The position numbers and the translations under genes are program-made. The notes beneath the pieces were generated by a model. It was not told the origin of the DNA, did no database searches, and was given only the letters and a program-made list of their open reading frames with translations. Positions 5,005 through 10,408 of a stretch of 10,408 bases of DNA are shown here, one piece after another. The DNA lies in the NCBI GenBank assembly GCA_021800315.1, contig JAJYZD010000123.1, forward strand, positions 1 through 10,408. The letters are read 5' to 3'. The stretch is from Bacillota bacterium. GTDB lineage: Bacteria; Bacillota; Desulfotomaculia; Desulfotomaculales; JAJYZD01. The stretch's first letter is position 1. Every line of letters starts with the position of its first letter.

Positions 5005-6913
5005 ATGAAAACCCTTATCCTGGCCGAGAAGCCCAGCGCTGCCCGCGATATTGCCCAGGCCCTGGGCATTGCCCAGGCCCGGGGAAACCCGGTCCACGAG
5101 TCCGACCAGTATGTAATCACGTCCGCAATTGGCCACCTGGTCGAACTGGCTGCCCCTGAAGTCTACGATGCAGCTTGGAAGTCATGGAGCATGGGCACCC
5201 CTGCCCATGGTACCAGAGAAGTTTCAGCTTCAGCCCATTACGTCCACTGCCGCCTACCTGTCTGGCCTGACGAGACTCCTCTCCCGGAAAGACGTAGGCA
5301 CGGTGGTCAACGCTTGCGACGCCGGGCGGGAAGGCGAGCTGATCTTCAAGTACATCATGCGCTACGCTGGCTGTCAAAAATCCGTCAAGCGACTGTGGCT
5401 GTCGGAAAACACCCCTGGCGCCGTGTTGGCCGCCTTCAGCCGCCTGCGGGACGGTTCCGAGATGGTCAATTTGGGCACCGCCGCCGAACTTCGGGCCTGC
5501 GCCGACTGGCTCATCGGCATGAACGCCACCCGGGCTTATACTGTCCGCCACGCTGGCTTCGGCAACGTCCTGTTGGTCGGCCGGGTTCAGACGCCGACCC
5601 TGGCCCTGCTTGTCCAGCGGGGGCGGGACATCCGAGCCTTCCAGTTCGTCGCCTACTGGCAGTTGGTTGCCCAGTTTTCCACCGGTGCCGGCGAAACCTA
5701 CGCCGGGACCTGGACCCGGGATGATCGGGATCGGTTTCCCACCATGGACCAAGCCCAGCAGATCCAACGGGCCCTGGGTGAAGTTCGCCACGCCCGGGTA
5801 TCCAAGGTGGACCAGCGGGACATGCAGGAGTCCCCGCCGCAACTCTGCGACCTGACCACCTTGCAGCGGGACGCCAACAAACGGTACGGCCTGATGGCGA
5901 AGCAGGCCCTCGACGCCGCACAGGCCCTCTACGAGTGGCACAAGCTGCTCACGTATCCTCGCACCGACAGCCGGCACCTGACTTCTTCCCTGGCCGGCAC
6001 CTTGCCGGAGCGCGTGGCCGCCGTCACGGCAACCAAGGAGTATCCCACCCCGCCGACCATCAGGTTGACGGACAAACGTTTCGTCGATGACTCCAATGTC
6101 ACCGACCACCACGCCATAATTCCGACCACCACGAGGCCCGACCTGGCCGCCTTGAGCCCGGCCGAACGCCAAGTCTATGACCTGGTGGCCCGCCGGTTCC
6201 TGGCGGCCTTCTTTCCGGCCTACCGGTTCCGGTAGATTACGGTGACCACCACGGCAAGCCGCCCGGGTTTAGGTCCTTCGGATCCTAACCCGGGCGAACC
6301 CTTCGTTTCCAAAGGCCGTAGCGACCTGGCTGCTGGCTGGCGGGTCCTGTACGGTCGGGACCGGGACGACGAGGAGGAAGCCGAGCCCGCCCTGCCGGCC
6401 CTGGCCGAGGAGCAGACGGTTGCTCTGGCCGGTCTGGAGATTGCCGAGAAACAGACCAGGCCGCAGAAGCGGTTTACGTAAGGCAGCTTGTTGGCGGCGA
6501 TGGAAAACGCCGGCCGGCAGGTGGACGGCGAGGCCCTGGCCGACGTGCTCAAATCCGCCGGCGGCATCGGCACCCCGGCCACGCGGGCGGCTATCATCGA
6601 ACGGCTGATCCAGGTGGGATACGTGGTCCGGGCCAAGAAGGACCTAGTGCCCACGCAGAAAGGCGAGGTTCTGGTGGACTTGGTGGACGAGCGACTGAAA
6701 TCTCCGGAATTAACCGCGGTATGGGAGCAGCGGTGGTTGGAGATCGAGCGTGGAGCCAGGCCGGCGGGATTCTGGACTGGGATTGTTCAGTTGACCCGGG
6801 AAATCATCGAGGCGGTTCGGAACCAGCCGCAGTGGAACGTGCCTGGGCAGGCCAGGTCGGCCAGGCCGAAAACCCGGGCCCGGAAGGCCAGGGGGGCCAG
6901 GCGGGTGGGGTGA
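5005..6913 (+). pseudogene. topB: DNA topoisomerase III (topB), broken by one frameshift and two nonsense codons
   Basis: Type IA topoisomerase, which nicks, passes and reseals single strands; plasmids and ICEs often carry such copies. Start ATG 5005 follows TGAGGT. Frame 1 encodes KTLILAEKPSAARDIAQALG (TOPRIM start) to YDAAWKSWSMGT. An extra C in the CCCC run at 5198-5201 then shifts the frame; removing it gives WSMGTLPMVPEKF. Frame 2 carries the acidic motif CDAGREGE, VGRVQTPTLAL, the active-site Tyr in YPRTDSRHL, and VTDHHAIIP. In-frame TAG (6233-6235) and TAA (6479-6481) sit where Glu codons are expected (YRFR-E-ITV; KRFT-E-GSLLAAMENAG). The C-terminus keeps GGIGTPATRAAIIERLI and ends in a basic tail. 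Repaired length is about 635 residues, near normal. The motifs are intact, so decay is recent or some lesions are assembly errors. Confidence 0.88.
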
Positions 6914-6921
6914 CGGCCTAT

Positions 6922-6959
6922 AAAAAACTGGGAGGGGAGTCCGGACCCCCCTCCCAGTT
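6922..6959. terminator. Long perfect hairpin, terminator best oriented to the minus strand
   Basis: AACTGGGAGGGG (6926-6937) pairs perfectly with CCCCTCCCAGTT (6948-6959). It stands eight bases after the topB stop, but the T-run follows the stem only on the minus strand (AAAAAA at 6922-6927). On the plus strand the next T-run is several bases away. It may act in both directions. Confidence 0.68.
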
Positions 6960-7060
6960 GCCAGCGCATTTTTCGTCACGGCTGCCGAACAATACGGCGT
7001 TGCGCTGGCATCATCGCTACTGAAACATATGATAGTTCGGTGGCGGAAACCGTCCGGCGC

Positions 7061-7198
7061 ATGTTGGCTCATCAAATCAGCGAGGAGGCGGCAGTTGACG
7101 GCATTGGTGCCGTAGAAGCGGCCGTTCGTCGCGTCATCCAAAAGAATTGGCGCCAACCCGTGAATTTGCCTTTCAGGGCGCATTTAACGCCAAAATAG
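7061..7198 (+). CDS. Possible small protein, 45 residues
   Basis: Open frame from ATG 7061 (or GTG 7040, 52 residues) to TAG 7196-7198. It reads as helical and charged (MLAHQISEEAAVDGIGAVEA, then VRRVIQKNWRQP). No clear ribosome site precedes either start, and no family is recognised. It could be the C-terminal end of a decayed gene, since the frame stays open well upstream of 7061. The downstream neighbour is another tiny frame, so this stretch is either a row of small accessory genes or remnants. Confidence 0.28.
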   Translation: MLAHQISEEAAVDGIGAVEAAVRRVIQKNWRQPVNLPFRAHLTPK

Positions 7199-7222
7199 TA
7201 AATGGTATATGCGCTTTTGGTT

Positions 7223-7336
7223 ATGTCACAGGATAAATGGCCGCTATCCAAAGAAAAAGCCCAGCAATTCCTGGGAGAGTACTGCCCAAAAGCCGCCGAG
7301 GAACTACGCACAACAAACCACCCGGGCAACGAATAG
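7223..7336 (+). CDS. Possible 37-residue protein, coupled to the next gene
   Basis: ATG 7223 to TAG 7334-7336. The peptide is charged and helical (MSQDKWPLSKEKAQQFLGEY, with one Cys and KAAEEL after it). Its stop codon lies against the ribosome site AGGAGG (7335-7340) of the gene at 7348, a layout typical of translational coupling. Its own ribosome site is weak. Codon use looks coding. No family is recognised. Confidence 0.42.
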   Translation: MSQDKWPLSKEKAQQFLGEYCPKAAEELRTTNHPGNE

Positions 7337-7347
7337 GAGGCGTCGCA

Positions 7348-7680
7348 ATGCCTAACACCACAAAATCATATCCCGTATGTCGAGAGATACTGTTGGCTAA
7401 AACACAAGATCAGGCATTAGTCGCATACGCAAAAAAGCATGGCATATCCTGCAACCAGGCGGTGCGCGAATTCCTTGACAGCGCCCTTGGGATCGCCGCT
7501 ACGGTGGACGGGGCGGCGGCCGTGCAGGAAATGATCCGGGCCGTGGTCCGGGAGGAATTGCAGGGTCCGTTGGCCCACATTGCTGCCACCGCTGAACGGG
7601 GCACAACCGCCGCAGAACGGATGTGGAACCATTTTAAGCCCCAAGAAGGAGATCGTTACTACGAACCCAGCAAATATTAA
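7348..7680 (+). CDS. Small accessory protein, possibly DNA-binding (ribbon-helix-helix-like)
   Basis: A 110-residue protein. The start ATG 7348 has AGGAGG at 7335-7340; a longer in-frame start at 7237 lacks a ribosome site and overlaps the preceding small ORF. The N-terminal half (CREILLAKTQDQALVAYAKK, then HGISCNQAVREFLDSAL) resembles the strand-helix-helix pattern of small plasmid mobilisation or partition regulators. Residues ~50-95 are a long amphipathic helix (AAAVQEMIRAVVREELQGPL) ending in a polar tail. I cannot name a family. Its place between topB and integrase remains suggests a plasmid or ICE accessory protein; that is inference. Confidence 0.6.
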   Translation: MPNTTKSYPVCREILLAKTQDQALVAYAKKHGISCNQAVREFLDSALGIAATVDGAAAVQEMIRAVVREELQGPLAHIAATAERGTTAAERMWNHFKPQEGDRYYEPSKY

Positions 7681-7796
7681 GTCCTCTCCGCGGCGCTGGG
7701 AACGCAACCAGCTCTCCTGATTCGCCAGACCAGGATGATGATTTTGAACTGCCATTCGCTTAAGAAGGAGGGCAAAACGAGAACACTACCGACCTT

Positions 7797-8012
7797 TTGA
7801 ACATGCTGGATGACTGGGATGCCGCTGACTGCCGGGACGAAGAACGGTTCTGGGAAAGAGAGAAGGCCCGCATGCTGGCTGAACTCGAAGAAGACGATGA
7901 CCTGTTGGGCCCGAAACCCAACGACCGGAAACAGTCCCAGCCGGCTAAACGCCAGCCCGGATTCTTCACCGGAATCTTTGGAAGGGGTGAAGACCGGGAT
8001 GATGACCGTTGA
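7797..8012 (+). CDS. Small acidic protein with a damaged start region
   Basis: A 71-residue protein from TTG 7797 (or ATG 7803), highly charged: an acidic first half (MLDDWDAADCRDEERFWERE, ELEEDDDLLG) and a basic/Pro linker ending GFFTGIFGRGEDRDDDR. No family is recognised. A strong AGGAGGG at 7766-7772 lies 24 bases before the TTG, far too distant. At the ideal place, 7779, the in-frame codon is GAG, which would give NTTDLLNMLDDW downstream. A GTG or ATG start may have been lost by point mutation, so expression is doubtful. The gene overlaps the small frame at 7999. Confidence 0.5.
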   Translation: MNMLDDWDAADCRDEERFWEREKARMLAELEEDDDLLGPKPNDRKQSQPAKRQPGFFTGIFGRGEDRDDDR

Positions 8013-8085
8013 GCCTCTTGCATTCATCGCGGCCAACGCTACGGGAACCGCCACATGCAAGTCCACGGCACCACCCCCCTCCTAA
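7999..8085 (+). CDS. Possible 28-residue peptide
   Basis: ATG 7999 (followed by a second ATG) has a strong ribosome site AGGGGTGA (7983-7990) with eight-base spacing, placed inside the end of the preceding gene. It runs to TAA 8083-8085. The peptide is Ala/Thr/Pro-rich with a single Cys (EPLAFIAANATGTATCKSTA). The overlapping layout suggests translational coupling. It may be the start of a larger gene now truncated. No family is recognised. Confidence 0.35.
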   Translation: MMTVEPLAFIAANATGTATCKSTAPPPS

Positions 8086-8094
8086 CGGCCTCAC

Positions 8095-8155
8095 GGCCGC
8101 GGCCCCTTTGCGGCCGGCCTCGGAGGAGGGATGCCAGCGGGGTTAACCCCCGCTG
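8095..8155 (+). terminator. Two GC-rich hairpins, possible terminator region
   Basis: GGCCGC (8095-8100) pairs with GCGGCC (8110-8115). CAGCGGGG (8135-8142) pairs with CCCCGCTG (8148-8155) around a five-base loop. The T content after the second stem is low, so intrinsic termination is uncertain. A replication or transfer origin is an alternative that I cannot support further. Confidence 0.38.
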
Positions 8156-8255
8156 TTCCTCTGAAAAATTTTCAAGCCTTCTATTGACTTATATCTTGTT
8201 CGTCCTTGTTGTCTGTCCTGGGCAAGAAGATCGAGGCGGTTGAGGCGGAGCGGGC

Positions 8256-8438
8256 ATGTGTCGATCCTCAGGGGGCCAAGGAGACATGCTGGACTGGAAA
8301 GAAAAAAGGAAGGCGACCAAGAACTTACTACGGTCCAAGGTAGCCCCGTGGGTAGCCAGGTTGCTCCCCGCTACGGTCGGTGCCTCGGGTTCGGTCACGT
8401 CAACCCAAGGTCTCATTCCATTTGGGCACGAAAGATAG
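8256..8438 (+). CDS. Possible 60-residue basic protein
   Basis: ATG 8256 has GGCGGAG (8244-8250) five bases before it; an internal in-frame ATG at 8286 follows AAGGAG too closely. The product is basic (DMLDWKEKRKATKNLLRSKV), then hydrophobic and Gly/Ser/Thr-rich (APWVARLLPATVGASGSVTS), ending FGHER. No family is recognised. A competing frame on the same strand (8240-8509, 89 residues) has less protein-like composition but cannot be excluded. Confidence 0.32.
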   Translation: MCRSSGGQGDMLDWKEKRKATKNLLRSKVAPWVARLLPATVGASGSVTSTQGLIPFGHER

Positions 8439-8480
8439 ATTCAAGTTGCGTTCTCATATTCAAGAAGGTTTCCCTCGACA

Positions 8481-8633
8481 ATGAAATATCTACCGATCGG
8501 ATCGGCTAATGACATAAAACAATATGTCAGGTCTCCGTTTGGAGTGTTAATAACAAACTTTACAGAACTGGGAACAATTGAAAAATGCTTCTTGAATTCG
8601 GGTCATGACGTAAAAATTTGTTTCCTTGCTTAG
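8481..8633 (+). CDS. Possible 50-residue ORF, likely truncated
   Basis: ATG 8481 to TAG 8631-8633. It encodes a plausible soluble N-terminus (MKYLPIGSANDIKQYVRSPF, GVLITNFTELGTIEKCFLNS) and is more AT-rich than its neighbours. AAGAAGG lies about 13 bases upstream, a weak site. The frame ends exactly where the integrase remnant begins, as if a gene had been cut by the junction. It contains a hairpin, TGACATA (8510-8516) with TATGTCA (8523-8529). No family is recognised. Confidence 0.38.
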   Translation: MKYLPIGSANDIKQYVRSPFGVLITNFTELGTIEKCFLNSGHDVKICFLA

Positions 8634-8833
8634 AAGCCAAGCGCCTTGGGCATGCGGACATACGGACGACAGGCAACATCAACGGGCACGTTGGCGAAGC
8701 ACTCCAAAAGGACGTCGCAGAGAAGGCCAACCAGTTCCTTAACCGGCGAAAGCACAAGACGGCTGCCGCGCCGAAGACGAAGACTGAAGACGGACTGAAA
8801 ACGAAGACTTCACGGAAACAAAAGACGGGTTAG
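8618..8833 (+). pseudogene. Tyrosine recombinase (integrase) C-terminal remnant, catalytic Tyr lost
   Basis: Only the end of a phage/ICE integrase is left, recognisable from about 8633. EAKRLGHADIRTTGNINGHV aligns with the family's usual RLGH-x-S-I-x-T-T-x-x-x-Y-x-H-V, which holds the second conserved His region and the nucleophilic Tyr. Here the Tyr position is Asn (AAC where TAC is expected). The following LQKDVAEKANQFLNRRK matches the family's final helix, and a Lys/Thr-rich tail ends at TAG 8831-8833. The catalytic domain upstream is missing and an in-frame TGA lies just before 8618. It is inactive by both truncation and active-site loss. It marks one end of an integrated element. Confidence 0.75.
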
Positions 8834-8844
8834 CCAGATGCGCA

Positions 8845-8864
8845 TTGGGGTAAGGTTGGGGTAA
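8845..8864. repeat. Direct repeat TTGGGGTAA, one helical turn apart
   Basis: Two perfect nine-base copies (8845-8853 and 8856-8864) lie 11 bases apart just after the integrase remnant. Short phased direct repeats beside an integrase gene are typical of arm-type binding sites; that role is inferred. Confidence 0.5.
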
Positions 8865-8870
8865 ACGGGC

Positions 8871-8999
8871 GTGCTTGACACAGGCTTGTACGAAAAAGGA
8901 ATAAAGATATCAGACGAAAGAATGGAGGCTCTGAACTTGAACAAAGACGACTTTCATGGAGAATGGAATTACACTGTGAGACCCAGTAGCTCCCAGTAA
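8871..8999 (+). pseudogene. ISAzo13-type transposase, C-terminal fragment
   Basis: A 42-residue open frame beginning VLDTGLYEKGIKISDERMEA and ending with FHGEWNYTVRP. I recognise the KGIKxSDExMxxLNLxxxxFHGEWNYT pattern as the C-terminal signature of ISAzo13-family (Rhodopirellula-type DDE) transposases, which are normally several hundred residues long. An in-frame TAA just upstream (8862-8864) shows the rest is gone. It begins directly after the integrase-side repeats, so an insertion followed by deletion is likely. Recognition is from memory of the family, not a search. Confidence 0.68.
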
Positions 9000-9031
9000 A
9001 ATAATGTTAAAAGGATGGTTTAATATTTCAC

Positions 9032-9117
9032 AGCTACTAAGGGGGCTCGAACCCCTGACCTCTAGAGTGCGATTTTCGGACGGATGTTGTAGACCACTGT
9101 ATCACATTGTTAGAAGC
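9032..9117 (-). tRNA. Degenerate tRNA-like sequence (possible att site)
   Basis: The minus strand has a perfect T-arm, AGGGG-TTCGAGC-CCCCT (9040-9056). The flanking seven-base ends, GCTTCTA (9111-9117) and TAGTAGC (9033-9039), pair at six of seven positions, like an acceptor stem. GGTC before the T-arm fits a variable loop. The total of 86 bases is too long for a normal class I tRNA, and I find no proper anticodon stem, so no amino acid can be assigned. It is either a decayed tRNA or a tRNA 3' end regenerated at an attachment site. Confidence 0.38.
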
Positions 9118-9189
9118 CGGATAACAAGCGGCTTTCTTCTTCCTGGTAATCCCAACCATGTAGCCCGTGGAGGCACTTTTTCGCCCCCG

Positions 9190-9225
9190 TTGTCGTACTG
9201 GTTGTCGTAAAACTGTCGTACGACA
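9190..9225. repeat. Phased TGTCGTA repeats with a 12-base palindrome
   Basis: TGTCGTA occurs at 9191-9197, 9203-9209 and 9214-9220, spaced 12 and 11 bases, close to one helical turn. The last copy is part of the perfect palindrome TGTCGTACGACA (9214-9225). This looks like a multi-site protein-binding region: integrase arms, an iteron or an operator. No gene is recognised in 9118-9447 around it. Confidence 0.6.
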
Positions 9226-9447
9226 ATAGCACAGAGGGCCGCCCGGTTCCCTAAGGCTGCGGGTTTCGAGGGGGTGCGAGACGCGCAGTCTAGCCTCGAT
9301 TTCCATGCCACGGGTTTTGGGCAGCCCCAGGCCACCAGACCCCAGCGTTTCCGGCATTTTTATGGTGATCTTGTTAGTCGAACCGATGAGTGATAAAGTT
9401 GTATTGTAGGAGCTAAAAGTGCTGGGATATAGTTACATTAGACGACC

Positions 9448-9476
9448 TTGACAACTTGGCTTGGTTTGGCGATAAT
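9448..9476 (+). promoter_or_regulatory. Sigma-A-type promoter of the transposase
   Basis: -35 TTGACA (9448-9453, consensus), a 17-base spacer, and -10 GATAAT (9471-9476, one mismatch). The predicted transcription start falls only a few bases before the ATG at 9486, so the message would be nearly leaderless. Confidence 0.7.
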
Positions 9477-9485
9477 ATAATTGCC

Positions 9486-10408
9486 ATGATCAGTAATGGA
9501 AATGGGCTAACACCGGAACAACGGTTCTTCCTTAAACCGGAAAGGCCTTTGCATCGCCAGTACTAGGCTCTGAGGGCATATTTCGTTGATGGAGAGCCGT
9601 CGAACCAGGTGGCGGAGCGTTTCGGGTACGCGCCTGGAGCCTTTCGCGTCCTTTGTAGCCAATTCCGTCATTACCCTGATCGTCAAACCCGTTTCTTCAA
9701 AGATGTCCTTCATGGCCCCCACGCGGCGCCGAAGCGGGACCCCGTTCGGGAGGAGGTCATCAGCCTTCGCACGAAGAACCTTTCTGTATGTGACATCCAG
9801 CGTGAACTCGCCCACAAAGGCACGGCCATAAGCATCAACGCTTTGAGTATTCTCTTGCGGGAGGAAGGCTTTGCGAAGCTACCCCGGCGGCGGGCTGATG
9901 AACGGCCACAGGGCCCTAAAACATATGCACCACCAGTTGCCGATCTCCATAAGTTGGACCTTTCTCCCCGCAGATTTCGGACAGCGTTTGCCGGCCTGTT
10001 CTTGTTCCTCCCGCTCCTTATCGAGGTCGGTCTGGAGTCAGTGGTCGAGTCTCTTGGGCTGCCGGGGACCGATATGGTCCCCGCCCCCCACGCTGTGCGC
10101 AGTCTTCTGGCCCTAAAGATCCTGGGGAAAGAACGAACCAGTCATGTGATGGAGATGTGCTTCGACCCCGGTATTGCTCTGTTCGCCGGCCTCAACGCCG
10201 TTCCCAAGCGGTCTTTCCTTGCGGAATACAGCGACAGGGTTGATCCCCGAAATAACCTTGCGTTCCTGGGCAAATGGAGCGAGGCGGTGCAGCGCATAGG
10301 TTTGAGGCACGGGTCGTCTTTCGATTTAGACTTCCACAGTATTCCTGCCAACAGTGAGGCCGAGCCGCTAGAAAAACACTACATATCCACCCGTAGCCGA
10401 TCCCAGAA
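9486..10408 (+). pseudogene. DDE transposase (IS4/IS1634-like), internal TAG, runs off the window
   Basis: One frame encodes GLTPEQRFFLKPERPLHRQY, then TAG at 9564-9566, then ALRAYFVDGEPSNQVAERFG and about 280 open residues to the window edge. Glu is the likely lost residue (QY-E-ALRAYF; GAG to TAG). Visible parts: a first HTH (about 27-60), a second helical DNA-binding part (REEVISLRTKNLSVCDIQRE, then AISINALSILLREEGF), a helical linker domain, and the start of an RNase H-like catalytic fold with a probable first Asp in SFDLDFHSIP, followed by EKHYISTRSRSQ. No ribosome site precedes ATG 9486. The exact IS family is unsure; the left end of the element is not defined. Without readthrough, only 26 residues would be made from this start. 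Confidence 0.75.

Noticed and set aside
5117..6172. 351-residue minus-strand ORF
   Set aside because: Antisense of topB; the plus strand carries the conserved topoisomerase motifs.
6233..6481. Stop-codon recoding (pyrrolysine or selenocysteine) in topB
   Set aside because: Two different stop codons plus a frameshift, all at ordinary Glu positions, with no recoding element seen; decay or error is simpler.
8201..8225. Nick site of a transfer origin (TGTCCTGGGC)
   Set aside because: Only a loose resemblance to an IncP-type nick sequence, with no adjacent relaxase or proper inverted repeat.
9037..9357. 106-residue minus-strand ORF
   Set aside because: Crosses the tRNA-like block and the phased repeats; composition is not protein-like and no motif is seen.
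9507..9815. 102-residue minus-strand ORF
   Set aside because: Shadow of the plus-strand transposase, whose frame stays open for about 280 codons with recognisable domains.
1..10408. CRISPR array
   Set aside because: No series of regularly spaced identical repeats with unique spacers anywhere in the window.

Overview
The window looks like a GC-rich, Gram-positive Clostridia chromosome of the Desulfotomaculum/Pelotomaculum/Moorella kind. This is inferred from strong GGAGG-type ribosome sites, GTG and TTG starts, compact intrinsic terminators, and the mix of pyruvoyl arginine decarboxylase, a YflT-like stress protein, MinE and a RodZ-like HTH membrane protein. It cannot be proved without database searches.

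The left part (1-4440) is chromosomal and mostly intact. Positions 1-160 fold as a long rod with nested helices and are a 6S RNA candidate. They run directly into a hairpin element (152-224) that resembles the right end/omega-RNA tail of an IS200/IS605 TnpB element. Then come a pyruvoyl-dependent arginine decarboxylase (-), a glycine-rich stress protein (+), an endonuclease IV-family TIM-barrel protein (-), a Gln-rich coiled-coil plus Gly/Tyr/Gln low-complexity protein (+) with a strong terminator, a small unknown protein (+) with a near-consensus promoter, and a two-gene minus-strand operon of a RodZ-like HTH membrane protein and MinE.

The right part (about 4440-10408) is an accessory region in decay. 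After about 550 bases with no clear gene there is a topB (DNA topoisomerase III) pseudogene that keeps its catalytic motifs but carries a one-base frameshift and two in-frame nonsense codons. A cluster of small unrecognised genes of plasmid/ICE character follows (7061-8438). Next come a 50-residue orphan ORF, a tyrosine-recombinase C-terminal remnant whose nucleophilic Tyr is replaced by Asn, the last 42 residues of an ISAzo13-type transposase, a tRNA-like sequence, phased short repeats, and a DDE transposase with an in-frame TAG that runs off the window.

The best reading is a stable housekeeping segment next to the graveyard of an integrative element: topoisomerase III, small mobilisation-like genes, integrase and att-like sequences, later invaded by insertion sequences. 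The items most worth a second look are the structured RNA/IS605-like junction at 1-224, the recurring Glu-codon nonsense changes, the phased repeats around the integrase relic, and the low-complexity Gln/Gly/Tyr protein.
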